From assembly GCA_018136815.1 (NCBI GenBank), contig CM030931.1, positions 9,807,072 through 9,871,071 of the forward strand: a stretch of 64,000 nucleotides of DNA, read 5' to 3'. The notes under the pieces were generated by a model. It saw only the letters and a program-made list of their open reading frames with translations. It was not told the DNA's origin and ran no database searches. This DNA comes from Isochrysis galbana (lineage: Eukaryota; Haptophyta; Isochrysidales; Isochrysidaceae). How positions within the stretch are numbered: position 1 is the first letter of the stretch; each line of letters opens with the position of its first letter. Shown here one piece after another: positions 30,601-40,526 of the stretch. The translations under genes and the position numbers were made by a program.

Positions 30601-32585
30601 TGCAGGTTGTCGGTGTTCTTCTTGAGCCAGCCCGCCGTCTGGTACATAACTTGGCCGGCGAAGTGGGTGATAACGAAGGCTTCCTTGGTTGTAAGTCGCG
30701 CAATTCCGCCCCGGCCCTTGCCGCCCATCTTGGGAGGACTCATGTACTTGTTCTTCCGATGATCATTAAGCAGCTTCTCTGTCATGTCCTCGTCCGTCGA
30801 CTTGGGCAGACGAGAGTGCTCAGTAACCTGGTTGAATACCGAGGGGCCCTTGCCACACATCATCTCAAGGCAGCCGGTGTTGTCCTCCCACTCAATACCT
30901 GGCCAGACGATGCCCTCGGCGGCATAAATCTCTTGCTCGGTCTTGAATAGGCTGACCGCAAAGTGTTGGTGCAACTGCTCATTTGTGAAGTTGATGAGGA
31001 GCTGCTCGAGCGAGTTCTTCTCGAAGTTCTCGAAGCCGTAGATATCGAGGATGCCAAGGAAGCCCGTATCAGCAAGGTCAACCGTCTTGTCAATCAGGGC
31101 AGTATTGATCTGGGTCACGATCCAAATAAAGAGCTTGCCATAGACGGCCTTGGCAAGGGCGTCGCGTGAGCTACCCGCCTCGTCCAGTTTGAGCGGAATC
31201 TGCATCTCAGTACCTTTCAGCTTCATAGTGCGCGAGGTGAGGCCTTGCGTAAGTAGCGCCTGGTGGCATCCAAGCAGCTTCGATGCCAGTTCCAGCGACT
31301 TGAGATCGGCGATGGCCGCGTCACCGTTAGGGTTCTCTGTGTAGGTTATGTTGCCCAGAGTCAAGAGGCCAGAGAGGGTCTCCCAAAGGGACTGTACCAT
31401 CGCGCCTGAAACACCGATTTTGTTCAGAACTTCGAGCGAGGTTTTGAATTCGCTCGGATCCCCACCGCGCCGCGCCGTGGCTTTGCCGGTGGCGTTGCGC
31501 AGGTACGTATATTTGTCTGGATCGCCTTCTAGGCTGCACTTTGCCCTATCACTAGTAGGCATCCCAAGGACGAGCTGGTAGAAAATGTGGTAATTGCAGT
31601 TCCTGTCGGCGTGCACGACGACGCGTGTCGACTCCAAGAGGTATGTCTGAATTGATGCGCCGAGGATAGCACCACCTTTGGACACGTGGATCTGTGTAAA
31701 CTTTCCAAAGCGCGACGAGTTTTTGTTAAGATTCGTCTCTGCATTTCCGAAAGCTTCAAGGAGAGGATTGGTCATCACTAGCAACGCTCCCAGCTCCATG
31801 GACGACTTCGACGAGCCCGCATCCTGGAGATGCTTGGTGACGAACGCGAGGTGCCGTAGCACCAACTTGCACGTCTCGGTCTTGCCTGCCCCCGAAGGTC
31901 CGGAGACAACAATAGCCTATGATGGACATGCACGCACTGCTGCATAAGATACCCAGCGCCGCATGGGGTGTGGGGAGGAGAGAGACAAAGGCAGAACGTG
32001 CGGGGCGGGAGCAAGCTCGCCTGACTCTCACGAGACGACAGCAGGAGCCGGTACATACGGTCGGCGATCGCATAGATGTGTGGTGGCTCTGAGCCAATCG
32101 GCCTCCCTAAGTATCGCTTGATCTGCGCACAGAAGGCACAACATGGATGCTCGGCGTCATCCTCAGGCCCGCGCGACTCGCCCCAGGTGATCCCGCGCAG
32201 CTGCAGCATTTCCGGCCCGATTGCTCCGCGCGCAGCTGCGCACCTGGCTCTCATCGTATATCTTGAGCTCCCTGAAAGGGTTCACAGCGATGAGGATGTG
32301 TCCCGTCGTCGTGTAGCATCCTCCATCCCCCTGTGCGTATCGGACGCCGACATTGTGCAGGATGGTGGCCTCGTTCAGCTCCCGCAGATAAGTATTATCT
32401 GCCTCCCCATCCTGCTTGTCTTTGTTCGCCTTGAGCACCTTGTCCCTCGGGACAGTGATGGAGCTGCCCGACTTGAGCTTCACGGTCACACTCTTGCTGT
32501 CCACCTGCCCCACGACTCCCTTCTCGTAGGTGACGTCGTCGTCGATGTAGACCCAACAGCCATCGTTGGTGACCAGCTCGGTCAT
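27699..32585 (-). CDS. Unconventional myosin heavy chain, three exons, about 1553 aa
   Basis: Actin-based motor. Exons 32585-32244 (114 aa), 32122-32021 (34 aa) and 31916-27699 (1405 aa). Residues 1-60 form the myosin N-terminal SH3-like fold. The P-loop is GPSGAGKT (154-161), with Pro where nearly all myosins have Glu. Switch I is NSSRFGKF (214-221); switch II and relay are DIYGFENFEKNS (439-450). Basic segments at about 825-925 look like several IQ motifs, followed by an acidic linker, a PH-like fold (WSDRYAVVVGDALLIFML at its start) and a short coiled coil. The last 60 residues repeat a basic [LM]SFG[KR] motif: LSFGKRSKSG, DSFGKKSGG, LSFGRSKKK, MSFGRKKS. The second intron must start with GC (CAG/GCGAGC) to keep the frame. 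The class is not assigned; the PH-like, basic tail suggests membrane or cargo binding. Confidence 0.93.
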
Positions 32586-32599
32586 CAGTGTGCCGCCCG

Positions 32600-33480
32600 G
32601 AGCGCGGCGAAGGAAGGGGGGAGGCGGGGGGGGGGGGCGGCGGCAGGGGGGGGGGGAAAGCCCTGCTGGCGGGGAGAGGCAAGGGGGGGAGGTTGGGGGC
32701 GGGGGAAGAGAGAAGAGGGGCGGGGCCTCGCCAGTGAGCGCCCGAAGGGGGTCGCAGAAAGAGAAGAGAACACCGTGAGAGGGGGAATAGAGCGCGAGCC
32801 AGCGTGCCGCGTGTGCGCAAGAGGGGCCACGCGTGCGCCGCCGCACCCTGGTTTTCTGTGGGTCAGGAGCCAGGGCAAAAGAGAAAGATAGGGAGGGGAG
32901 GGGGGGGTATTGATTGGGGGGCGGTGTAGAAGAAACACCACGGCACACGGGGGGGAGGGAGGGAGGAGGAGGAGAGACTCTCTCTCGACGGCCGCGCTTG
33001 GGGGGCGAGGAAGGCCCCGACGCATGGAGAGAAAGAAGAGAGAGAGAGAGAAAGGGGGTAGGAGGAAGGGCGAGGGACGGAATAGGAGGGAGGGACGGGA
33101 GGGAAGAGAGGAGAGAGGGAGAGAGGAGAGGAGAGGAGAGAGAGGAGAGAGGAGAGAGAGGAGAGAGAGGAGAGAGAGGAGAGAGAGGAGAGAGAGGAGA
33201 GAGAGGAGAGGGGAGAGGGGAGAGAGGAGAGAGGAGAGGAGAGGAGAGGGGAGAGGAGAGGGGAGAGGGGGAGAGAGGAGAGGAGAGGGGAAAGGGGAGA
33301 GGGGAGAGGGGTGAGGGGTGAGGGGAGAGAAGTGAGAAGAGAGGAGAGAGGAGAAGGAAACAAGAGAAGAAGAGAAACAAGAGAAACAAGAGAGGGGGAG
33401 AAGGGAGGGAGGGAGGGAGGGAGAGGGTGGTGGAGGGAGAGAGAGAGGGAGGGGGGCGGAGAAAGGAGAAAGAGAGTGCT
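32600..33480. repeat. Purine-rich minisatellite (GGAGA)n upstream of myosin
   Basis: Bases 33040-33480 are imperfect GAGAG/GGAGA units of 5-10 nt, preceded by G runs at 32625-32690. The long Ser-Pro-Leu (minus) and Arg-Glu (plus) frames here are produced by the repeat. The region separates the myosin start from cox1-c and should include the myosin promoter. Confidence 0.85.
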
Positions 33481-33897
33481 ACTTGATCGCTTCCTTCCCC
33501 CACTCCCCCCCCTCGTCCGCTTGCCTTTGTCGCGATCGGCAGGATGAGGGCATTCCGCGGGGGGGCAGACGCAAAGCGAGCGCAAACGACCAAAATAGAA
33601 AAGGCGACCGGACGTTACCCGGCCTTCTAGAACTGTGAGGACTGTGAGGACCTCTCTGGCGGGCGCGGCGCCCTGCGAGCACGACGAAAAGAAAACGACG
33701 ACGACAACAAAACTCCGTCGTGCGCCGGTCCGATGCGGTCTGCGAGGAAAAGAAAACCGCCCCGCCCCCCCCCCCCCCCCCGCCCCCCCCCCCAACCCGA
33801 CCGCCTCGCTCCCCCCCTCTCCCCCCCCCCCGCCCCTGCCCCCCCCCCCCTTCTCCCCCCCCCTCCCCCCTCCCCTGCTTCCCCTCGGCAGCCAGCG
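33481..33897. other. Upstream region of cox1-c with C homopolymers
   Basis: C runs of 8-17 bases occupy 33764-33875, ending about 25 bases before the cox1-c start codon. No other element recognised. Confidence 0.5.
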
Positions 33898-34502
33898 ATG
33901 TCGCCCATGCGCTCTGCATGCCTGCGCCTCGGTGCGCCCTCCCCCCTCCCGCCCGCCGCGCACGCCCGAGCGAGAAGCGCGGAGACGAATGGTGAGGAAG
34001 GTCTGGCCCCACTTTCCCCCGCCCCTCTTTTGTAGGCGCTCGTGTCGCACCGCTCAGGCGGTCGTTTGCGCCTTTGAGTGTCAAGGCCACCAGACCTGCG
34101 ATGTGCTATGATAAGAGCCAATGGAGGTGAGCGCTCCGACCCAAGCGGGCAAACCCTGAAAGAGGGGACCATCAGTGTCTCGGCACTCCATCCGCGCTTT
34201 CTCGACGTGATGCCAAAGCCCCATCCACCCCCTTGATGACGCCATCCTACACACAGTTGCATGATTCCCCCCTCCCGCCTCACTGCATACTTGAGACACC
34301 CTCCACCTCCTCTGCGTTTAGCCCGGGCTTCTATGTGATTGAGGATGAACCACCGGAAGTCATTGAGACGGCCGCGGATGGTGTGACTCCCACTGTTGTT
34401 GCGCCACGCATCGAGCTGACACTGGAGTGGCTTGTCGAGTCGCCGCCCCCAGAGCACACCTGGGAGGAGCCCCCAATCTTCTACGATGGTGAGTACTGCT
34501 GA
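33898..34502 (+). CDS. cox1-c: Nuclear-encoded C-terminal fragment of cytochrome c oxidase subunit 1 (Cox1-c)
   Basis: Exons 33898-33991, 34036-34126 and 34322-34502 give 121 residues; introns are 44 nt (GTGAGG/TTGTAG) and 195 nt (GTGAGC/GTTTAG). Residues 96-113 (LEWLVESPPPEHTWEEPP) match the extreme C-terminus of mitochondrial Cox1, where the block LEW-x(2-5)-PPP-x-HTFEEPP is conserved in bacteria and eukaryotes. Nothing of the catalytic membrane part is present. The N-terminus is Arg/Ala/Ser-rich without acidic residues up to about residue 28 (MSPMRSACLRLGA, later ARVAPLRRSFAPLSVKATRP), as expected for a mitochondrial presequence. A separate nuclear cox1-c, paired with a truncated mitochondrial cox1, has been described in Acanthamoeba and other protists. 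The final reading FYDGEYC-stop uses no further intron, although GTGAGT at 34489 could act as a donor. Confidence 0.75.
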
Positions 34503-35650
34503 CCATATTTACACGCACAATCTTTCTCGTCTCGCCTCCGACGTGGCTTCTTCAGCCGTCTTATCGACCGCTCTTGCGTCTGCCCATAATACGTTCCGTA
34601 GTTGTCGAGGAGGGAGAGCAATAAATAATAGCTCATGGGGAGGCCGCCACTGGGATGCTGGCGCGCAGCAAGTTGGCGTACACATGCTGAACGTGGCGTT
34701 GCGTCGATGAAGAATCCAGGCCTCGGATTTCCCTAGGACCTGCAAGAGCGGGCTCAACTTGTCTGGCAGACCTGGCCAGTTATGAAGGGCTCAATGCACT
34801 GGCGTTTGCCGATGCGCATCCATCGGCTGGAACAAGAACTCATGCACCCCAGACGGGAGCAGATGAGGAACACCTTCAGAATCATAGCGTTGTTATTTGA
34901 CGCGACGCTTGCCCCTGGTACTTTTCTCTCGACTGCTCTACCCTGGTATGGTCTCTTGCTGGAGGGCGGAGAGAATGGGCACTGCAGTGTTGTTTCGTCA
35001 TTGAGACTTGAAGCCGTGCTCCCTTTTGGGCGGAGCTTTCCCTTCATCATGGCTGTGAGTCACTGTGTGAGTGCGTGCGTGGGTGTCTGCTTGCAATGTA
35101 TGAAGGGAGAGCTGACGCGCTCCAGGCAGATCTCCGTCTAGTCTCATGTATCGGAAGAGTGTGAGACGTCATGAGGCATGAGACCCATATGCCGTTGACG
35201 GTTAGTCAGCGCGCGGTAGCCGTGCTAGCTCTGGTTGCGCACCAACGCGCAATAAAAATTGCTTAATATTCCCCTCGCATAACAAATTGTACACGTGGTT
35301 CGCCTATGGGAGGCACGAGCCCCCTCCCCCCCCCCCCCGCCTCCACTCTTCACCGACTGTGGGGGAGGGATCGCCCACCACCCACCCTCCTAGCATCTAG
35401 GGCGGTCAAACAGGAAACATGATATGTAGCCCGGTCACTCACTCTTTTTAACCACTATTTTCCACCTCCCCTGGGTGCCCAAGGAATCCGCAGGGTCCCC
35501 CCCTACCTGCCCCGACAACCGTCTCCCCCCCCCCACGAACCCCCTCCCGCCCCACGAAAGGCGAAAGGCAAAAAAAAAACCTTTTAATATTCTCGCCTCA
35601 CCCGTGACACTGAATCGCATACTCGTAGCCACGCCCCCTACCCTTCCTCA
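34503..35650. other. Intergenic, no recognised gene
   Basis: Overlapping frames at 34754-35141 on both strands (98 and 119 codons) have no recognisable family and no clear splice signals. A C run lies at 35328-35338. From 35570 an AAACCTTTTAATATTCTCGC segment resembles the outer end of the R1 repeat. Confidence 0.45.
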
Positions 35651-35661
35651 CCCTCAATATC

Positions 35662-36420
35662 CCCAACTAAGTTTATACTTAGTTCGCCCATGGGGGGGCA
35701 CGAGCCCCCCCCTCTCTCCACTCCTCCCCTGCCATGGGGGAGGAACCACCCATGCTCCTGGCACGCCTGATGGCTTGCCAGGAGCCCACTGCCTTGCTGA
35801 CCCACTCTCTCAGTGACAGGCTCGCCTGCCTCGCGCGTCCTGGCCTGTCGTGGCCAGCCCATCGCTCCAACCCCCCCTCCCCCTCTGTTCGACAGGCAGA
35901 CAGGTGCAGAGTGGGGGCCCCTGAGGCCCAGGAGCGCCAGCGAGGGAGAGGCAGGGGAGGCCAGGGCCCAGCCCCAGCCTCCTCTGCCCCCTGAGCTGGC
36001 CTCCAGGAGCCTCCAGGGGCCGCCAGGGGCAGCTGCAGGCCTGCCGCAGGCGCGCCATCGCGCGTGCCTGCAGGAGAGGGGAGAGAGAGTGCGGAGAAGG
36101 GGGTGGGCGGAGCGTGAGCTCCGCTCACCGAAAAATCGGTAAGTCTCGCGCCTGTTTACAGGATAAGTGACGAGACAGAGTCGGCCGCCAGCCCAGGTGG
36201 CGTAGGAGGAAGGGGGGAACGGATCACCGGGGGGGGGGCGCGGGCCACCGGACCATATCTAAGCCCTTCACCCCTATCCCCCTAGTAGTGCACGGGGGGA
36301 GCCGCCTGATGGCGGGGGGGGAAGGGCCGGGGGAGTGGGGGTGTAGAAAGTATGCTACGTGCTACGTGTAGGTAGTGGTTCCATTCGCCGCGAGTGCGGT
36401 AAGAATATTATGAAGTTTTC
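35662..36420 (+). repeat. R1 composite dispersed repeat, about 760 bp
   Basis: Begins with AACTAAGTTTATACTTAGTT and ends near CGCCGCGAGTGCGGTAAGAA then TATTA. Its whole length recurs as the reverse complement at 58655-59402, in the same order, and its last 170 bp recur at 61262-61435. It has no coding capacity; the ends suggest a non-autonomous DNA element. Confidence 0.8.
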
Positions 36421-36490
36421 ACCCTCAATATCCCCGCCTTGCGGCAACTCCCCTCGTGCTCTACTTAGGGGCTCGGGACATGTGGGGGGT
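36418..36490 (-). repeat. TAGAGCACGAGGGG repeat unit, minus orientation
   Basis: Contains CCGCCTTGCGGCAACTCCCC then TCGTGCTCTACTTAGGGGCT, the reverse complement of the units at 8893 and 18981. It abuts the R1 copy directly. Confidence 0.7.
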
Positions 36491-36681
36491 CCGAGCGGAG
36501 CGGTGTGCACCTGTCCTCAGCGGCGTGTTCTCCGCTCCCTCCTGTGCCACTGGGTGACCTGTTTATTTTAGAATTGTTCCAGGGTCCCGTTGTTTCCGTG
36601 TGCTTCGGTGTTCACTTTATATGACCTATAGTGATTGATCGCATTATTAGATGGCTGTTTCGCGCAGGACGACGCATCGTG

Positions 36682-37435
36682 TCATGCGAGCTTTTCAGCG
36701 AGGCCAAGGGCTTTCGCTACGAGGCGGGTGTTTTCGCTCAGTTGTAGTCTCCCTTTCTCGTTTTCAATGAATACGGGGGTGCTGAGTTCTAGCGGTTTCT
36801 TGAGTTTGGGCTTTCTTCCTTGAGCAGCTTTATGCGTGCGTACAGAGCAGTGCGCTTTTGGCGGGGTGAGGCCCCTAACTAATGTGGTGAATCTCACTAG
36901 TGTAGACTCTAGGATAGGTATGTAGTGGTACTCGTGTGACTCAAATTCGACTCTGTAGAAATCTCTTAGTATGTATTTCCACGCTATTACGTATAACGCT
37001 TTTAGGCTTGCGGGAGTGTTCGTACCAGGATATGCAAATAGTCTATCCTTCATTTTCTGTGTGCGTGACCTTCCGGGGGGGGGGAGTGAAGTTGTTGAGG
37101 GCATCTATGGTCTCGAAGATGGTTTTCGTCGCGGGACACCACGCTAGATGACACGAGTTTTCGCGGTGTCGATGACATAGCCTACACACGTCTGTCGGAG
37201 AGGCTATGAATCTGTTTCTAGTACCAATTCTTCTGTGCGTGATATGTTTGAAGTGGAGGTGTTTGTCCGTGTGCTTCAACAGCGGCATTGTGTTTAGTTT
37301 AGCTATGTGTTTCCATTCTTCGCTTGTGATGTTCAGTCGCCTTTCCCATGCGAATTTTGCCGCTTGCGGGGCGTTGTCGTATTCCATACGATGACAGACT
37401 TTTACTTCTAACCGGTGGTTTATTTTAAGCCTCAA
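36682..37435 (-). pseudogene. LINE reverse-transcriptase C-terminal fragment
   Basis: Two overlapping frames (37435-37043 and 37104-36682) together read through HLHFKHITHRRIGTRNRF, a zinc knuckle CRLCHRHRENSCHLAWCP, the post-knuckle LNNFTPP segment and ALYVIAWKYILRDFYRVEFE. These blocks occur in the same order in the LINE at 61842-64000. The frame change near 37070 lies at a G run (GGGGGGGGG). The reverse-transcriptase core is missing. No full element surrounds it. Confidence 0.85.
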
Positions 37436-37439
37436 GGTC

Positions 37440-37800
37440 TCGTCGGCGACATTCTACCCCTTCTCTTACTTTCTTTCGATGTCATCAAACGTTCCACGAC
37501 TGTCTTCCGTCTTCTCTTCATGCATCGGTTGTAGTCTTCCGTCTTCTCTTCGTATATCGGCGGTAGCTCCACAGCGAGGTCTGCTCTCGTTGTTCCGACT
37601 TCTCTGTTTCGCATGTCTGTGCGCCGATGAGTTGCCTTGGTGCCGACGCTTGACAGTCCGCCCTGAGTGTGGTTAGTTTTCGCCCTGTTTGGTTTAGTTC
37701 GTGTGTGTCTGTGTGACGAGGGGTCTTTTTGAGTCCCTGCGTTGTAGTCTCTCGTGTCTACCTTGGACCTAAGAAGCTCTCATTCTCCTTCTCTCTCTTC
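37440..37800 (-). pseudogene. LINE 5'-region segment joined to the RT tail
   Basis: TTTCGATGTCATCAAACGTT, AGCTCCACAGCGAGGTCTGC and GTGTGGTTAGTTTTCGCCCT recur at 50655-50830 in the same order and orientation. There they lie upstream of a LINE ORF1-like frame. Here they touch the C-terminal piece at 37435, so most of the element is deleted. Confidence 0.6.
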
Positions 37801-37892
37801 CTCTAGCTCGCTAGCTAGCCTCGGCCCTACCCTCCAACGCCGCGCGTTGTGGGCCTCCGAACCTCCGTCTCTCTTCTCGTCCCTCGCACTCG

Positions 37893-38423
37893 ATGGTAGA
37901 AGCTGTCAGACCCGACTTCTACTATGACCTCTCAGACATATTCCCGCAAGCAACCACCTACGACTCCTTCACGGCCGCGTCAGCTGCCGGCTCGATCGAA
38001 CGGCCCTCTGCCCACGAGCCAGTAGTCATCGCGTGTTCGACAAGCACAAATTCTGTCTTGGCGCCTACGACCGCGCCGTCCCATAATCCCGCTCCACTTC
38101 TGCCCATGGAAACAGCGGGAACTTCTTTCGGGCCACAAGGGGTCCACTTCGTCGGAACCGGCGGCTCCGAGCCTCCGCAAGGTCCTTCTAACACGGCGGC
38201 GCCATCCGCCGCTCCGTCTGACGAGCCGCTGCTCGTGGATCCACTCCGCGATCGAACCGAGCTCACCTCTCTCGGGACCTCGGGCAGCCCGAGGCCCGAC
38301 TCCCAAGTCCACCCGCTTGAAGACAGCGCGTGGGAACACGTAAGCGGGGCGAAGTGCATCCTGCAGACTCCTGGGGAATCGCTTGCTTCTTCCTTTGAAG
38401 CAAACGGCGTGGAAACGGTGTGA
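37893..38423 (+). CDS. Doubtful 176-codon open frame
   Basis: Pro/Ser/Thr-rich text starting MVEAVRPDFYYDLSDIFPQ. Its last 26 codons lie in the segment that is duplicated in inverted orientation at 42557-42740, where SGAKCILQTPGE and SSFEANGVE are kept on the matching strand. The opposite strand is also open through the duplicated segment (RPTADVRPCTRMGSTPGGW). Neither strand shows a known domain, so the coding strand, if any, cannot be decided. Confidence 0.25.
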   Translation: MVEAVRPDFYYDLSDIFPQATTYDSFTAASAAGSIERPSAHEPVVIACSTSTNSVLAPTTAPSHNPAPLLPMETAGTSFGPQGVHFVGTGGSEPPQGPSNTAAPSAAPSDEPLLVDPLRDRTELTSLGTSGSPRPDSQVHPLEDSAWEHVSGAKCILQTPGESLASSFEANGVETV

Positions 38424-38538
38424 AGTCTTCTGAAGACGTCGCCATCCACCCGGCGTGCTGCCCATGCGCGTGCAAGGGCGGACGTCAGCAGTCGGACGCC
38501 CACGTGGTTGCATTCTTCAACTCGGGCAGCGGGCATGG
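38346..38538 (+). repeat. Left arm of an inverted 185-bp duplication
   Basis: Nearly identical (about 10 differences by eye) to the reverse complement of 42557-42740, sharing GGCGAAGTGCATCCTGCA, GAAGTCTTCTGAAGACGTCG and GGGCGGACGTCAGCAGTCGG. The arms enclose the two MerT/HMA genes. Confidence 0.85.
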
Positions 38539-38712
38539 TTGCATCCTTCAACAAGGGCGGGACGATCGTGGAGGAAGGCGAGGGCGCCCCCGTCAATGAC
38601 GCAATCTCAAAAAAAATTACTTTGCATACCGCGGTCAACCCCCGAGTTATGGGCGAAATTAGGGGTCAGTAGAAATTATATACCTAAAAAGCCGGGAGGG
38701 GCGTGACAAAAA

Positions 38713-38830
38713 AAGGGAACCTCGAGTTGCACCTTCTTCCCTCGGCCCTCCCTCGGTGGGGGGCCGAGAGGAGAAGAGAGAAGAGCCGCGTCGGCGCGCT
38801 CCATGGCAACCAATTATGAACTTAGTTGGT
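38713..38830 (+). repeat. MITE copy
   Basis: Starts AAAGGGAACCTCGAGTTGCA and ends GGCGCGCTCCATGGCAACCA then ATTATGAACTTAGTTGG. These are the two termini recognised separately at 18925 and at 26350, so this short copy (about 115 bp) may show a complete, internally deleted element. Confidence 0.7.
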
Positions 38831-38924
38831 TGACTAGGATACAACATTATATATTATCATATTACACGTCTCATATACCGTGCGGGAATTGAGCATTGCT
38901 CTTGCGCTATTAATGATTGTTTAG

Positions 38925-40065
38925 CTAGCGACCTCGCAATACCAAGCTTTCGGCATCAACACCAAATCCGGCCTTCCTTACCGCCTGGCACAGCTGATCC
39001 CCAATTTCTGTTTGACGAGGATGATCAACAAGAACCTGATGTCCATCAGCTAGGCTGTCCATTTTCGTGCTGATGAACGATGTTTCTTCAAGTTCAATAT
39101 GGGCACGCCCGGCTTCGAACTCCACTTCACACGAAGCAACACCCTTTACAGCTTCGAGTGCACTTTTGATTTTCGCTGAACAAGCAGTGCACCCCATGCC
39201 ACTAACGGCTAGCGTGATCACCGGCCTTTCAATATAGCCATTCGACGACTTGCATATACTGAGTGTATTGTTGGGGTGGCGCGTGAGCCTCCGATCATTT
39301 GCATGCACGATGAAATGGAGCACTTCCGGAAGCAACGCAAGTGCAAGTGTGAGTAGGCTTGACACTAATGCAGTTCCAATGAATTGTTGCTTGCCATAAG
39401 TAATGGAACGCCACATGCAAAGCTGCATGAGAACAGTAAGCGCAAGCATATACGGTCGGAAAGGTCCTAGAATTGTGTTAAAACCTGCGCACCCCAATGA
39501 CAGAGAGTTTAGCAAAAGCTGGAGTGCGCAGCAAGATGAGGAGAGAAGCCCGATGAGCGACCACCTGCGCAAAGTCGGCGGGGGTAAGGGTGGGATGTAG
39601 GTGATAGTAGACCAGCGTGTCCACCTGGCTATATGGAATGACAATATACTTTACTATCCAGCCTCGACATCACGCAGCACTGACGTTTGCAACGAAGCAG
39701 ACCCTGGCAAAGGAATGTAGAGGCCCATCACGGAGGAACAGATCGCTCGCTCACCATTCCAGCCGGAATGCCATACGCTGGAGAAGCGAGGTGATCCGAG
39801 ATTGGACGGCCATCCCAACGATCCAGGCGTCCGTGCTTTGTGATGCACCGAGGAGGAGAGCGCCAACTACGAGGAGAGAGGTGCTGAACCGCTGAGCAAA
39901 GCCCGGCTCCCAGATCAAGTGCTCCTTGTACGAGGTGTTAGGGGCGTCCGCTGAGCTGGTCAGAGACATGAAGGGCGAGCCGCGCAACGCGAGCAGCGGG
40001 GACACCATTCTCGTCGAGAGGATGGGAGGCAGGCGCGGCGCCAGGGCGGCAGCCGTCGCCGGCAT
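38925..40065 (-). CDS. MerT-like membrane protein with C-terminal heavy-metal-associated (HMA) domain, copy A
   Basis: Exons 40065-39755 and 39564-38925 (316 aa), GTGAGC/GCGCAG intron of 190 nt. The N-terminus (MPATAAALAPRLPPILSTRM) looks like an organelle-targeting sequence. Three or four membrane segments follow. The first contains a vicinal Cys pair in LLSSSCCALQLLLNSLSLGC followed by AGFN, the arrangement of the mercuric-ion transporter MerT. The HMA domain (about 215-290) has the metal-binding loop GMGCTAC. MerT hands Hg(II) from the periplasmic carrier inward; a MerT-HMA fusion implies transport of a soft metal (Hg, Cu or Cd), but the metal is not shown by sequence. It diverges from copy B at 40527, sharing about 460 bp of upstream DNA. 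Confidence 0.75.
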
Positions 40066-40526
40066 TTCTGCTGAGAGGGGGAGAGAGAGAGAGGTGAGAG
40101 AGGGAGGAGAGGAGAAGGGGGTAGAAGAAAGGTTGCTGTTACATTGTATGCGAGGAGAGAAGAGTTGCTACTCCCAAAGGCTTGCCCTCGAGTCTTCTAG
40201 AATGAAGCAGAAAAAAGGACTCGAGACGAGAGAGAGAACCAACGATCGAGGATCAACTACAAGGGAGCGAGAAAAACCCAGCTGAACTAATTTACTCTCT
40301 AAATTTAGAGGTGTTCCTGGAAGGAGGGAAGAAGAGAAGATGTTTTTCTCGGAAGCTCCAGAGCGAGCGAGAGGCGGGAGCAAGAGTTGACGCCCTGCTT
40401 GCCGCCACCCCTCCCCCCCCCCCGCCCCTCGCACAGCTCTGGCCGTTCCTCTCTCTCACTGGTGTGAGCGAGGAGGATCTACTCAGACGGCAAGCAGCTC
40501 AGGCACGACCGGCGCCCACGCTCGGC
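40066..40526. promoter_or_regulatory. Shared upstream region of the divergent MerT/HMA pair
   Basis: The only space between two head-to-head genes of the same family, so both promoters should lie here. GAGAGAG-rich near 40080-40110 and a C run at 40413-40422; no metal-response motif recognised. Confidence 0.45.

Noticed and set aside
30372-30950. 192-codon plus frame
   Set aside because: Antisense to the myosin motor domain.
32863-34090. Minus frames of 203-395 codons upstream of myosin
   Set aside because: Ser/Pro/Leu and Gly/Arg text caused by the GGAGA minisatellite and C runs; no splice or start context, and they overlap cox1-c on the other strand.
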